64,000 nucleotides of DNA from Sphingomonas panacisoli. GTDB taxonomy: Bacteria > Pseudomonadota > Alphaproteobacteria > Sphingomonadales > Sphingomonadaceae. The DNA lies in assembly GCF_007859635.1 (NCBI RefSeq), contig NZ_CP042306.1, positions 2,480,001 to 2,544,000 of the forward strand. Reading direction: 5' to 3'. The notes beneath the pieces were generated by a model. The model did not search any database. It saw only the letters and a list, made by a program, of their open reading frames with translations, and had not been told where the DNA came from. The first letter of the stretch is position 1, and each line of letters starts with the position of its first letter. This document shows, in pieces, positions 27,511 through 37,216 of the stretch. Position numbers and translations under genes: made by a program.

Positions 27511-28194
27511 TTATTCGGTCGCGCGCGGCGGGCCGTCGGGGTCGTCGAGGCTGTAGCCCAGACCGCGGATCGTGGTGATCACGTCCTGCCCCAGTTTCTT
27601 GCGGATGCGCGTCACGAACACTTCGATCGTGTTCGAATCGCGGTCGAAATCCTGATCGTAGATATGCTCGATCAATTCGGTGCGGCTGACGATCTTGCCC
27701 TTGTGGTGCAGCAGGTACGACAGCAGCTTGTACTCCTGCGCGGTCAGCTTCACCGGATCACCGGCCAGCGTCACCTTGCCGCTGCGCGTATCGAGCCGGA
27801 CGTCGCCCGCGATCAGTTCGCTCGACGCATTGCCCGACGCGCGGCGGATCAGCGCGCGCAGCCGCGCGATCAGTTCCTCGGTCTGAAACGGCTTGGCGAC
27901 ATAGTCGTCGGCACCGGCATCGAGCCCAGCGACCTTGTCCGACCAGCTGTCCCGCGCGGTCAGCACCAGCACCGGCGTCGTCTTGCCCTGCTTGCGCCAG
28001 CGATCGAGCACGGTCAGCCCGTCGATCTCCGGCAGGCCGAGGTCGAGCACAATCGCGTCATACGCCTCGGTCTCGCCGAGGAAGAGCCCTTCCTCGCCGT
28101 CGGTCGCCAGGTCGATGGCGTAGCCCGCGCCCTCCAGCGTATTCTTGAGCTGCTGGCCCAGATTGGGTTCGTCCTCGACGATCAGAACGCGCAT
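27511..28194 (-). CDS. OmpR/PhoP-family response regulator
   Basis: The 227-residue regulator has a receiver domain (residues 1-120) with acidic pocket VEDEPN, phospho-acceptor Asp in IVLDLGLPEIDG (about 51), T/K switch residues in LVLTARDSW and VAKPFQTEEL. The winged-helix DNA-binding domain includes LTAQEYKLLSYLLHHKG, SRTELIEHIYD and DRDSNTIEVFVTRIRKKL. It is cotranscribed with the downstream kinase. Its own targets cannot be read from the window. Confidence 0.95.
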   Translation of the reverse strand: MRVLIVEDEPNLGQQLKNTLEGAGYAIDLATDGEEGLFLGETEAYDAIVLDLGLPEIDGLTVLDRWRKQGKTTPVLVLTARDSWSDKVAGLDAGADDYVAKPFQTEELIARLRALIRRASGNASSELIAGDVRLDTRSGKVTLAGDPVKLTAQEYKLLSYLLHHKGKIVSRTELIEHIYDQDFDRDSNTIEVFVTRIRKKLGQDVITTIRGLGYSLDDPDGPPRATE

Positions 28195-28227
28195 GATGAT
28201 CCCCTTCGCGTGGAGCGGTCGAACCGC

Positions 28228-28542
28228 TCAGTAACCGGTGTGGCCGATGACTTGCCCCGACCGGCCGTCGACCCGCACCCAGATGACCGTTCCATTGCGC
28301 AGGAACTTGAGCGTGTAAACGCCGGTGTCGAAATCGACCTCCGGCCCGAGATACTGCGCACCCGCCATGGTCGGGATCACGCGGCGCTCGATTTCGGGAA
28401 GCGGCAGGATGCGGCCCTGCTTGCGCGCTTCGAACGCGCGGTCCTGGTCGCGCCGTTTCTGGCACGGCATCGCATCCGCCGGAATCACCGACGGCGACAG
28501 GGTCAAAGCAAGCAACGCAAACATGAACATCGGGGATTGCAT
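28228..28542 (-). CDS. small periplasmic PepSY-like protein
   Basis: This 104-residue protein has an N-terminal signal (MFMFALLALTLSPSVIPADA), then a charged helix RDQDRAFEARKQGRILPLPEIE and the two-strand pattern GVYTLKFLRNGTVIWVRVDGRSGQVIGH, which matches PepSY folds. Starts at Met1, Met5 and Met7 are possible. It lies 33 bases upstream of the response regulator on the same strand. Small PepSY proteins often accompany PhoPQ-like systems and may modulate the sensor; that role is inferred. Confidence 0.8.
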   Translation of the reverse strand: MQSPMFMFALLALTLSPSVIPADAMPCQKRRDQDRAFEARKQGRILPLPEIERRVIPTMAGAQYLGPEVDFDTGVYTLKFLRNGTVIWVRVDGRSGQVIGHTGY

Positions 28543-28630
28543 AAGGTTCTGGGCTTGAACAGCCTGTGAACGTCGCCGTCAGCCGCCAACAAGGTTGCGC
28601 TGTGGTGCTCAGCCCCTAGATAGCCCGCCC

Positions 28631-30406
28631 ATGGCGGCTCCCGTATTAGCGTATGAAGATCTCGGCCTCGTGCAGGGCGCGGGTTGGCTGTTCCGCCACC
28701 TCGACCTCTATATCGGCGAGCGTGACAGGCTCGCGCTGATCGGACGGAACGGCGCGGGCAAGACCACGCTGATGAAGCTGATCGCCGGTGCGATCGACGC
28801 CGACGAGGGGCGGCGGACGATCGTCCCCGGCACCAACGTCGTGCTGCTCGAACAGGATCCGAAGGTCGACGGGTTCGCGACGCTCGCCGATTTCGTGCTC
28901 GGCGGCGCCAATCCGCCCTTGCCCCACGAAGCCGACGCGATCGCCGACCAGCTCGGCATCGACCTGTTGCGCGACGCCAAATCCGCCTCGGGCGGCGAAC
29001 GCCGCCGCGCCGCGATCGTCCGCGCGCTCGCACAGAACCCCGACGTGCTATTGCTCGACGAGCCGACCAACCATCTCGACATCGCCGCGATCGAATGGCT
29101 GGAGGAGTGGCTCAACCGGTTCAAGGGCGCGTTCGTCGTGATCAGCCACGACCGCACGTTCCTGACACGGCTGACGAAGCAGACCTTGTGGCTGGACCGC
29201 GGCACGATCCGCCGCGCCGAGGTCGGCTATGGCGGGTTCGAGGCGTGGACCGAACAAGTCTATGCCGAGGAAGAGCGCAATGCGCAGCGGCTCGACGCCA
29301 AGCTCAAGCTCGAGGAACATTGGTTGCAACGCGGCGTCACTGGACGGCGGCGGCGCAACCAGGGGCGGCTCGCGAAGTTGAAGGAAATGCGCGCCGAACG
29401 CGCCGCGATGCTCGGCCCGCAAGGCGCCGCAAACCTAGCGACCGCCAGCGACGACACCAAGACCAAGGTCGTGATCGACGCCAAGCACGCGAGCAAGTCG
29501 TTCGACAGCCGCACGATCATCCGCGACCTTACGCTGCGCATCACGCGCGGCGACCGGATCGGCGTCGTCGGCCCCAACGGCGCGGGCAAGACCACTCTAC
29601 TAAAGCTGCTGACCGGCGAATATGCCCCCGACAGCGGAGAGGTGAAGCTCGCCAAGACGCTCGACGGCGTCGTGATCGACCAACAGCGCAAGCTGATGGC
29701 GCCGGAAAAGACCGTGCGCGAGGTCGTGGCCGATGGCGGCGACTGGATCGACGTGCTCGGCACCAAGAAGCACATTCACGGCTATCTGAAGGACTTTCTA
29801 TTCGATCCCAACATGGTCGAAGCGAAGGTCGGCACCTTGTCGGGCGGCGAGCGCTCCCGCCTGTTGCTGGCGCGCGAATTCGCCCGCGCGTCGAACCTGC
29901 TGGTGCTCGACGAGCCGACCAACGACCTCGACCTCGAAACGCTCGACCTGCTGCAGGAAGTGATCGCCGACTATGACGGCACCGTGCTGATCGTCAGCCA
30001 CGACCGCGACTTCCTCGACCGCACCGTGACCCTGACGCTCGGGCTCGACGGATCGGGCACGGTCGATATCGTCGCCGGCGGCTATGCCGATTGGGAAGCG
30101 CGGCGACGACCAACGGCGGAGAAGAAGGCGGCGGCGAAGCCCGCGTCGGCCGCGCCCGCGCGTCCCAAGACGGCTAAGCTCAGTTACAAAGACCAGCGCG
30201 ACTACGACCTGCTCCCGCAACGGATCGAGGCGATCGAAGCGGCCATCGCCCGCGACGAGGAAGCGCTCCACGACCCGTCGCTCTACACGCGCGACCCCGC
30301 GAAATTCGCCGCGCTGACCGACGCGATCGAACGCGCTCGCGAGGATAAGGACGCTGCGGAGTTGCGCTGGCTCGAACTGGCCGCGCAAGTCGAAGCACTG
30401 GGGTGA
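28631..30406 (+). CDS. ABC-F family ATPase (Uup-like)
   Basis: The 591-residue soluble twin-ATPase uses ATG 28631; upstream in-frame codons lack conservation. The first ABC domain has [23 protein letters not shown] and LLLDEPTNHLD; the linker carries GVTGRRRRNQGRLAKLKEMR. The second has [23 protein letters not shown] and LVLDEPTNDLD. A lysine/alanine-rich stretch leads to a C-terminal coiled coil (about residues 525-590), as in Uup, which binds DNA or ribosomes. No membrane segments. It ends ten bases before the island's left attachment site. Confidence 0.94.
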   Translation: MAAPVLAYEDLGLVQGAGWLFRHLDLYIGERDRLALIGRNGAGKTTLMKLIAGAIDADEGRRTIVPGTNVVLLEQDPKVDGFATLADFVLGGANPPLPHEADAIADQLGIDLLRDAKSASGGERRRAAIVRALAQNPDVLLLDEPTNHLDIAAIEWLEEWLNRFKGAFVVISHDRTFLTRLTKQTLWLDRGTIRRAEVGYGGFEAWTEQVYAEEERNAQRLDAKLKLEEHWLQRGVTGRRRRNQGRLAKLKEMRAERAAMLGPQGAANLATASDDTKTKVVIDAKHASKSFDSRTIIRDLTLRITRGDRIGVVGPNGAGKTTLLKLLTGEYAPDSGEVKLAKTLDGVVIDQQRKLMAPEKTVREVVADGGDWIDVLGTKKHIHGYLKDFLFDPNMVEAKVGTLSGGERSRLLLAREFARASNLLVLDEPTNDLDLETLDLLQEVIADYDGTVLIVSHDRDFLDRTVTLTLGLDGSGTVDIVAGGYADWEARRRPTAEKKAAAKPASAAPARPKTAKLSYKDQRDYDLLPQRIEAIEAAIARDEEALHDPSLYTRDPAKFAALTDAIERAREDKDAAELRWLELAAQVEALG

Positions 30407-30416
30407 AGGAAGAAAA

Positions 30417-30438
30417 TGGTGCGCCTACAGGACTCGAA
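30417..30438. other. left attachment site, duplicated tRNA-Thr 3' end
   Basis: Read on the minus strand this is the T-loop, T-stem and acceptor end of the tRNA-Thr at 50921-50996, including the encoded CCA, with one G of the acceptor stem missing. It is not part of a complete tRNA here. It lies ten bases after the ABC-F stop. A CGGGGGTAT box (rc of 30492-30500) nearby resembles the repeated boxes at the integrase end. Confidence 0.85.
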
Positions 30439-30548
30439 TTGGTACGCTATGTGACTATTTTATCAGAATAATTTCTGTCAATCTCGATCAGATACCCCCG
30501 ATCGCGCCCCCAACTTAAGCTTATTTGTCCCAAGCCCTTTCATCACGG

Positions 30549-31253
30549 TCACATCATCCACCTTTCAAGTCGCGCTTTACGATCGCGCCAATCTGGCATT
30601 CGTGCGCCGAGCAACGCCTCGAAGGCGGGTCCGTGATGATGATACGTCAGATGACAAAGCTCGTGGACGATGACGAAGTCAATCGCATCGACGTCAGCCT
30701 CAACCAGCCTGCGATTGAGTATGAGAGAGCGCCCGCTTGCCGACAAACTACCCCATCTCTTCTCCATAGGCCGCACGATTAGGCGTGGACGTAGGCCCGA
30801 GCCGTGCTTGGCCCAGCACGCATCAAAGCGCACTTCCATGATGCGGCGCGCTTCGCGTTGATACCAGTTGATCAGTCGATTCCTGATGCGGCTTGTTTCG
30901 TCAGTAGAGATACCGCCAACCTCAATGTGATCGCGCGTCAGCACAACCCCGCGTGCGGCATTAGGACTTACCAGCAGGCGATACTGACGGCCTAGATAGC
31001 GATGAGACTCACCTGCAACGTAATGCCGCTCGGGGGTCCGAGGCCGGAAACGGTCGAAGTCTCGAATGGACTTGAGTATCCAGGCGCCCCGCCTTTTGAG
31101 ACGTTCTTCGATTACGGCGAGGGAAGTGCCTCTTGGAGCAGCAACAGTAAGCGCACCGCTCGGCTGCACAGAGATCCCGAGAGTGCGCCTTCCACTATAG
31201 GAGACCGTATAGGGGATGTCGGTCGCACCGAGCAGAACAACCCCGTTGATCAT
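30549..31253 (-). CDS. YgjP-type metallopeptidase (DUF45/M48-like)
   Basis: The 234-residue reading starts at ATG 31253, overlapping the hsdR stop by four bases. The zinc motif is HELCHLTYHHHGPAFEALL (HExxH plus a third histidine) near residue 196, preceded by the family motif KRWGSLSASGRSLILNRRL and RRIMEVRFDACWAKHG. This matches the YgjP/WSS-like group whose activity is largely uncharacterised. It is the last gene of the restriction operon; close coupling to hsdR suggests a role in controlling or processing the restriction complex (inference). Confidence 0.88.
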   Translation of the reverse strand: MINGVVLLGATDIPYTVSYSGRRTLGISVQPSGALTVAAPRGTSLAVIEERLKRRGAWILKSIRDFDRFRPRTPERHYVAGESHRYLGRQYRLLVSPNAARGVVLTRDHIEVGGISTDETSRIRNRLINWYQREARRIMEVRFDACWAKHGSGLRPRLIVRPMEKRWGSLSASGRSLILNRRLVEADVDAIDFVIVHELCHLTYHHHGPAFEALLGARMPDWRDRKARLERWMM

Positions 31254-34200
31254 CTCGGGAGCTGTCTGCGGGCAACAGCAATGATGCGATCGGCAATCTC
31301 GTCCATCGCCGCAGCATCCAAGCCCCAAATCCCACGGCGATCACGAACGCGATCGTAGAGAATATCGTCTATGCCGGCGCGCATCGCGTTCTGCGGGCCA
31401 ATGTCGTCTTGCCAACCGACCCGGCACTCCGCTCGCACCGCGGCAGTGATCGAAGACGTTACGTCGGTGGCGATGTGGTCAACGTCATCGCCCGCCAATG
31501 GCAAGAGTGCCTCTCGTAGGATTCTCCACACGGCGCCGGCAAAATCGTCGCCACGCACTGCCTCGGGCAAATCCTCCGATGCCTTTACGCCGACGATCTC
31601 ATCCCTGACCGCCGTCACGCGGGCAAGATAGTCTGCTTCGCTGAGACGGCCAGCGCGAAACTCCTCGATTGCTTCAGCGACAATCGCGGAGAAGCGCTTG
31701 TAGCGAATGGGATCCTCACCCATCCGCTCGTTGATTGTGCGCGCCGTCGCACTTGCGATGGCATCGGCAACCGAGGCCGAGCCGCCAGTCGCCTCTTCCA
31801 CTGCCTGCTTGAATACCGTCTCATCAAAAATGTCGACGGGCGGCACCAGCTCGATCATCCCGGCCGTCGTGATATGCTGGTCAAGCAGCTTTCGAATGCG
31901 AGCTTGATATTCTCGAGCGTCGTAATCGTCCGTATCGTCCGCATAACGGCGCGCCACGGCGCGGCGAAGAGACTCGAACCGCTTGAGATCGTCTTTATAG
32001 CCCCGGATCGTGCGCTCTGGGGTGCGATCGACCCAGTCTTGCGACGTGAAAGCCGACTGCAGGGCGCTGGCGAACGCCCGAAGGCGTTCATAAAAGTCGC
32101 GCCGGATCAGGTCTTCCGCGAGTAGCAGTTCGTAGGCTTCTTGGTCAGCCGCGTTCTCGATGCCCTTGAACAGGTCGAGCAACGCGGCGTGCGTGTCTGG
32201 CAGTCTCTCGGTTTCTTCGCGGATTGAAACCAGCGCTTGGGCAACATCGCCTTCGTCATAGTCAGCGAACGCCTGATAGCTCGTGAGCGCCTTGTCGAGT
32301 TCCCCGAGCACGCCTGCATAATCGACGATGTGGCCGTGCGTCTTCTCCGCTTCGTCGTCCTGATAAAGCCGGTTCACGCGCGCGATCGCCTGGAGCAGAC
32401 CATGCTCCTTCAGCGACTTGGCGAGATAGAGGACGCGATTGCGTGGCGCATCGAAGCCGGTCAGCAGCTTGTCGACCACGATTAGGATGTCGGGGCCCTT
32501 GCCAGCCTTGAAGCCCTGAATAACGAAACGTTCGAAGGTCTTCAGATCGCCATGCAGCGCTTTAGCCTGCCTGATGTGCGCACGAACGATGTCGTCATCC
32601 TCGTCGGCCACCTCGTCGTGACCCTCGCGATCGTCGATGTCGGAGATGATGACCTCGGCCGTGACATCCCCGAAACCCTTGATCAGCTGTTTCAGCAGGA
32701 CCGCCTCGCGCTTGCCCCGCGCCACCAACTGCCCGCGAAAGGGCGTTCCCTGCCAGTTGCGCGCGAAATCTTCGGATACATCGAAAGCGACCTCCCTCAG
32801 CCAAGGGGTCGCACCCAGAACTTCGTTCGCGCGACCCATGCGGTGCTTGAGATCGGTTTTCTGATCGTCGGTCAAAGCCTTGGTGACGCGCTCGAACCAG
32901 CGATCGAGGCCGTCTTGCTCGACGTCCATATCGACGTGCCGGCCCTCATAGAGCAACGGCACTACGGCTTTGTCGCGAACCGCCTCGTCGATTTTGTAGC
33001 TGTGGATCAAACCGCCGAAGGTCGTGAAGGTCGAACGCTCGCGCTTCAACAGCGGCGTGCCGGTGAAGCCGATATAGCAGGCCCGCGGAAAGATTGCGCG
33101 CATCTGCCGATGCATGCTCTCGTCGTCGGTAACCGTCTGGCTGCGATGGCTTTCGTCGACCAGCAGGAAAACATCGGGGTCCTCGTCGCGTAACCCGCCG
33201 CGCTCGACGAGACTGCGGAATTTGTGGATCAGCGTCGTGATGATGTCCGTCCGGGCGCGGATCAAACGCCCGAGATCTGCGCCGCTGTCCGCCTGGACCA
33301 CTTCTTTGCCGGTGTCCTTGAACGTGTCGCGGATCTGAATGTCGAGATCGGTGCGGTCGGTGACAAGCACGATCCGGGCGTTGGGCACGGCGCGAATGAT
33401 CTCGCCGGCCAGCATCACCATCGTCAGCGACTTACCCGATCCCTGCGTGTGCCAGATCACGCCGCCGCGGCGCCGATCAGCTTCGTCCCGCGTCTTGAGG
33501 CGGTCGATCGCTCGGCGGACGCCGAAATACTGTTGGTAGCGGGGGACTTTCTTGTCGCCAGCATCGAACAGCGTGTAGCCCCGCGCAATGTCGAGGAGGC
33601 GGGTAGGCCCGCAAAGCGAGACGAGCAACCTATCCAGCGGTGTCGGCTGACGACCGCCGCCATGCTCCATCAGCTTTTCGTGCCGGCGCCGGTGGATCGA
33701 GAAGTCGGCGAAGATCGCGGACGATGTCTCGATCGCGAGACCGGCATTGACGGTGCCGTGAATTACAGCCTCGATGATCTCATGTTCGCGCCACAATGCC
33801 CAGAACTGTGCCGCCGTGCCCGTCGTGGCGAAGCGCGGGTCCGACGGGTTAGCGGCGATGAGCAACTGTGCACTGGCGAACAGCCGCGGGATTTCGGTTG
33901 GGCCCTGATTGCGCAGCTGCTGGCTGATGCCCTGCTCGGTGCCGACAACTGAAGATTTGACTTCGATCACGGCGAAAGGGATGCCGTTGACGAACAGCAC
34001 GATGTCCGGCCGCCGCGTATCCGCCGCGCCCTCGCGCTGGACCGGGAACTCGGCGGTCATGTGGAAGAGGTTGGCGGCGGGATCGTCCCAGTCGACGAAG
34101 CGAAGCTGACGCCCGCGCGCGATTGCTTCGCCGCGCTCGTTCGCCAGCGTCACGTCGACCGAGGTGCCGAGCCGGAGCAGGTCGGTCACCGCCGCGTTGG

Positions 34201-34489
34201 CGCCGAGCAGCCCCTTGCCCTGATCGGCGATGGCGAGCGACAACCGCCGGATCGCTACCTGCGCGGCGGCACCGGGCAGCGCGTGGCGGGCATTGCCCTG
34301 GCGGAGCGGATTGAGCGCGTGGAGGCGCTCGGCGAGCACATCCTCGAGCAATGTCTCGGCCAGCCGCCCCCGCCGCTGCGCCTCGCCCTCGGCGCGCGTG
34401 AGATAGCGCCAGCCGAGACCGGCGAGCGTGTGCAGCGCCTGAAGCTGGACCCCGCCGGCCTCGGAGGTGGCGAAGTCCGGCGAAGTCAT
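31250..34489 (-). CDS. hsdR: type I restriction endonuclease R subunit
   Basis: The 1079-residue motor-nuclease subunit has an N-terminal PD-(D/E)XK nuclease (RRPDIVLFVNGIPFAVIEVKSS, about residues 175-195). Superfamily 2 translocase motifs follow: Walker A WHTQGSGKSLTM, DESH box LLVDESHRSQ, motif III GFTGTPL, and helicase C-terminal motifs VDKLLTGFDAPRNR and QAIARVNRLYQ. A helical C-terminal part docks onto the methylase. ATG 34489 overlaps the hsdS stop by four bases; the frame upstream of it is shadow. All key motifs are intact. Confidence 0.96.
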   Translation of the reverse strand: MTSPDFATSEAGGVQLQALHTLAGLGWRYLTRAEGEAQRRGRLAETLLEDVLAERLHALNPLRQGNARHALPGAAAQVAIRRLSLAIADQGKGLLGANAAVTDLLRLGTSVDVTLANERGEAIARGRQLRFVDWDDPAANLFHMTAEFPVQREGAADTRRPDIVLFVNGIPFAVIEVKSSVVGTEQGISQQLRNQGPTEIPRLFASAQLLIAANPSDPRFATTGTAAQFWALWREHEIIEAVIHGTVNAGLAIETSSAIFADFSIHRRRHEKLMEHGGGRQPTPLDRLLVSLCGPTRLLDIARGYTLFDAGDKKVPRYQQYFGVRRAIDRLKTRDEADRRRGGVIWHTQGSGKSLTMVMLAGEIIRAVPNARIVLVTDRTDLDIQIRDTFKDTGKEVVQADSGADLGRLIRARTDIITTLIHKFRSLVERGGLRDEDPDVFLLVDESHRSQTVTDDESMHRQMRAIFPRACYIGFTGTPLLKRERSTFTTFGGLIHSYKIDEAVRDKAVVPLLYEGRHVDMDVEQDGLDRWFERVTKALTDDQKTDLKHRMGRANEVLGATPWLREVAFDVSEDFARNWQGTPFRGQLVARGKREAVLLKQLIKGFGDVTAEVIISDIDDREGHDEVADEDDDIVRAHIRQAKALHGDLKTFERFVIQGFKAGKGPDILIVVDKLLTGFDAPRNRVLYLAKSLKEHGLLQAIARVNRLYQDDEAEKTHGHIVDYAGVLGELDKALTSYQAFADYDEGDVAQALVSIREETERLPDTHAALLDLFKGIENAADQEAYELLLAEDLIRRDFYERLRAFASALQSAFTSQDWVDRTPERTIRGYKDDLKRFESLRRAVARRYADDTDDYDAREYQARIRKLLDQHITTAGMIELVPPVDIFDETVFKQAVEEATGGSASVADAIASATARTINERMGEDPIRYKRFSAIVAEAIEEFRAGRLSEADYLARVTAVRDEIVGVKASEDLPEAVRGDDFAGAVWRILREALLPLAGDDVDHIATDVTSSITAAVRAECRVGWQDDIGPQNAMRAGIDDILYDRVRDRRGIWGLDAAAMDEIADRIIAVARRQLPR

Positions 34490-35673
34490 TCGGCGGTCTC
34501 CGCGAGGCGGTCGGCGGCGGGGCCGCCGGGGGCGAAGGAGTCGCCGCCCGCGGGGATGCGCCATTCGCCGGTGAGGAGCTTGTGCATCAGGCCATGCTTT
34601 TGTCGGCGGAGGAGAGTGATTTGACTTTCTGCCGTCCGCGCCTCGGACAGGCAAGTCTCTACAAGTGACGCGAGCATTGCCGTCTCTGCGCTGTCCGACG
34701 GCAATATGACCCTTCCTTGAAGGAACTGGGTATTTGTGACCGCGATCGTGTTCTTGGCGCCTTTCTGCACAAGTGGCGTCAGATAGCGGAGCGTAGCATC
34801 TGGACTCGCGAAGTAAGCATCAAGAAGAATGCCAAGCTCGCGAGAGGCGGGCGTGAACACGCCGTAGAGTGGCGAAACGATCACGGCTCGTTCGACCTTG
34901 CTCTGTTTGATGATGCCGAGGGGGAAGTCTCCTGTCGGGCTCTTCGTGTAAACAATATCGCCCGGTCGCACGAGGTTGTAATGCTCAGTGCTCGCTGCTG
35001 CGAACGAGCGGCCAAGGTGCTCGACCTGGTCGATAAGCCCGCGATGGACGGAGACTGAGAATACCGACTCGGCGCCTGTGCTTGTTGTGCGGTGCTCATG
35101 TAGTACTCGCGAGAGTGGGGTGGCCGCCCAAGCTTGAGCGCAGCCGAGTAGGCGTACGCGTCCGGTCAAGACCGCGCTTTGCACCCAAACAAAGCGATCT
35201 TGTCGCGTGGCTACCAGCCTCTCGGCGACGGCCACGGCGTCATCCCATGCTTCGAGCACCGCCGCAACTCGCGCCTGCTCTGCGATCATGGGCGTATACG
35301 GAACTCTCGCTTCCCTCAACTCTTTGAAATGACGGGCATAGCCGAGACTGCTGATTCGGCCCGCCGCGTATTCGATGAGCGCGGAGAGATAACGCGGGTT
35401 CTGATCGCCGGCTGGTTCCAGGACTTTCGTTCCGTCTGCGCCGACGACGAACGGGAAGGTGATGAACTTAACTTCGCGCGTGTGATCGCCGAAAACCGTT
35501 ACTGGGAGGCGGCAAGGGAGAGTTGGAGCATCGCAATACCCGCAGATCAGCTTCTTGCCCTGATCGACAATGGGATGTGCTCCTTCGGCGCGATACTGAT
35601 CCGTGGTGACCTGATAGCCGCGCACATTCACGCTGTTCACAAGCGATCCTAGTTCCGGGAGATCAGCAAACAA
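34486..35673 (-). CDS. hsdS: type I restriction specificity subunit, full length
   Basis: The 395-residue S subunit has two target-recognition domains, each followed by a helical spacer: MIAEQARVAAVLEAWDDAVAVAERLVATRQ (about 130-160) and AMLASLVETCLSEARTAESQITLLRRQKHGLMHKLLTGEWRI (near the C-terminus). It sets the bipartite DNA site of the methylase and nuclease. The likely start is TTG 35673, overlapping hsdM by 11 bases. Recognition-domain sequence looks less GC-biased than its neighbours, as is common for recombining hsdS genes. Confidence 0.92.
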   Translation of the reverse strand: MFADLPELGSLVNSVNVRGYQVTTDQYRAEGAHPIVDQGKKLICGYCDAPTLPCRLPVTVFGDHTREVKFITFPFVVGADGTKVLEPAGDQNPRYLSALIEYAAGRISSLGYARHFKELREARVPYTPMIAEQARVAAVLEAWDDAVAVAERLVATRQDRFVWVQSAVLTGRVRLLGCAQAWAATPLSRVLHEHRTTSTGAESVFSVSVHRGLIDQVEHLGRSFAAASTEHYNLVRPGDIVYTKSPTGDFPLGIIKQSKVERAVIVSPLYGVFTPASRELGILLDAYFASPDATLRYLTPLVQKGAKNTIAVTNTQFLQGRVILPSDSAETAMLASLVETCLSEARTAESQITLLRRQKHGLMHKLLTGEWRIPAGGDSFAPGGPAADRLAETAE

Positions 35674-37216
35674 CGCCCAGCTCCCGCAGATACGCCTTCA
35701 TCTTCACCCGCGTCTCCGCGAGCTGCGCCTCAAGCGCCTCGATCTCGGCCTGCACCGCGGCCACGTCGATCTCCTTCTCTGCCTCGAACGTGTCGACATA
35801 GCGCGGGATGTTGAGGTTGTAGCCGTTTCCCTTGATCTGCGCGCGCTCCACCACCGCAGCGTAGCGTTCGACCTCCCCGCGCGCACGCCAAGCGCTAACG
35901 ATGCGATCAAGTTGCTCGGGGCCCAACTGGTTCTGCTTTTTGCCCGGAATAAAGTCGCGGCTTGCGTCGATGAACAGTACATCATCTACGCCCTCGCGCG
36001 CGCCACCCTTCTCCCGCGCGCGGTCGAAGATTAGCATGACGACTGGAATGCCCGTCGAAGGGAACAGCTGCGCCGGCAGACCGACGATGCCGTCGAGTAG
36101 GTTCTCCTCGATCAGCTTCTCGCGAATACGCCCCTCTGCGCCGCCGCGGAACAGCACGCCGTGCGGCGCGATCACCGCCACCCTGCCCTCACGCGGCTTC
36201 GCCGCCTCGATCATGTGGCTGATGAACGCATAGTCGCCGCGCCCTTTGGGCGGGACGCCGCGGTGGAAGCGGCGCCAGCGATCGTTCTCGGCATTCTCCG
36301 CACCCCATTTGTCGAGGCTGAACGGCGGGTTGGCGACGACGAGGTCGAAGCGCATCAGCGCATCACCGTCGATCAGTTTGGGGTTGTTGAGCGTGTCGCC
36401 CCATTCGATCTTCGCGTCGTCCAGCCCGTGGAGGAACATGTTCATCCGCGCGAGGCCTTGCGTCTGCCGGGTCGCCTCCTGCCCGAACAGTTTGACGTCC
36501 GCGCGTGCGGTCTCAACACCTTGGATGTGCGCGACATACTCGGCAGCGCGGATCAGCAGCGTCGACGAGCCGCACGCGGGATCGCAGATCTTGCTACCGG
36601 GCTGCGGGTCAGCGAGCCGCACGAGCAGCTCCGAGACTTTGCGCGGCGTGAAGAACTCGCCGGCTTTCTTGCCCGCGTCCGACGCGAACTGGCTGATCAG
36701 GTAGATATAGGTCTCGCCGATGGCATCCTCTGCCTTATGCTCGCCCTCGAACCGCGACGGGCTGAAGTCGAGTTCTGGCTTGGCAAAATCGACGAACAGA
36801 TTCTTCAGTCGCCGGTTTCGATCGGCCGTCTCGCCCAGATTGTTGGTCGAGTTGAAATCGATGTTGGTAAGCACCCCGGCGAGCTTGGCGCGGTTGGCCT
36901 CCTCGATCGCTTGAAGCGCGATGTTGATGAGCTCGCCCAGATTGTCGGCGTTGCGTTGCGCGTAAACCGCCTGGAAGGTGGTCTCTTTGGTCAGATTGAA
37001 CCGCTCAAACCGCAGCTTGCGGGCGACCCGCTCCGCATCGCCGCCGAACTCGCGCTCGTAAGCCTTCTTGTGGTCCAGCCACAGGTCCGAGACGTACTTC
37101 CAGAACAGGAAGATGAGGATGTAATCCTTGTATTGTGCGGGATCGACAACGCCTCGGAAGGTGTCGCAGGCCTTCCACGCTGCATCGTTGAGGGCCTTTT
37201 GTTCTACAGCGTGCAT
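35663..37216 (-). CDS. hsdM: type I restriction DNA methyltransferase M subunit
   Basis: The 517-residue adenine methylase starts at ATG 37216 after GGAGGT. It has an N-terminal helical domain (WKACDTFRGVVDPAQYKDYIL), SAM motif I CDPACGSSTLLIRAAE and catalytic motif IV VVANPPFS, with a C-terminal coiled coil (IEALEAQLAETRVKMKAYLREL) that meets HsdS. Motif I reads GSS where I would expect GSG, a possible weakening of SAM binding. It overlaps the half-S gene before it (13 bases) and hsdS after it (11 bases). Confidence 0.95.
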   Translation of the reverse strand: MHAVEQKALNDAAWKACDTFRGVVDPAQYKDYILIFLFWKYVSDLWLDHKKAYEREFGGDAERVARKLRFERFNLTKETTFQAVYAQRNADNLGELINIALQAIEEANRAKLAGVLTNIDFNSTNNLGETADRNRRLKNLFVDFAKPELDFSPSRFEGEHKAEDAIGETYIYLISQFASDAGKKAGEFFTPRKVSELLVRLADPQPGSKICDPACGSSTLLIRAAEYVAHIQGVETARADVKLFGQEATRQTQGLARMNMFLHGLDDAKIEWGDTLNNPKLIDGDALMRFDLVVANPPFSLDKWGAENAENDRWRRFHRGVPPKGRGDYAFISHMIEAAKPREGRVAVIAPHGVLFRGGAEGRIREKLIEENLLDGIVGLPAQLFPSTGIPVVMLIFDRAREKGGAREGVDDVLFIDASRDFIPGKKQNQLGPEQLDRIVSAWRARGEVERYAAVVERAQIKGNGYNLNIPRYVDTFEAEKEIDVAAVQAEIEALEAQLAETRVKMKAYLRELGVVC

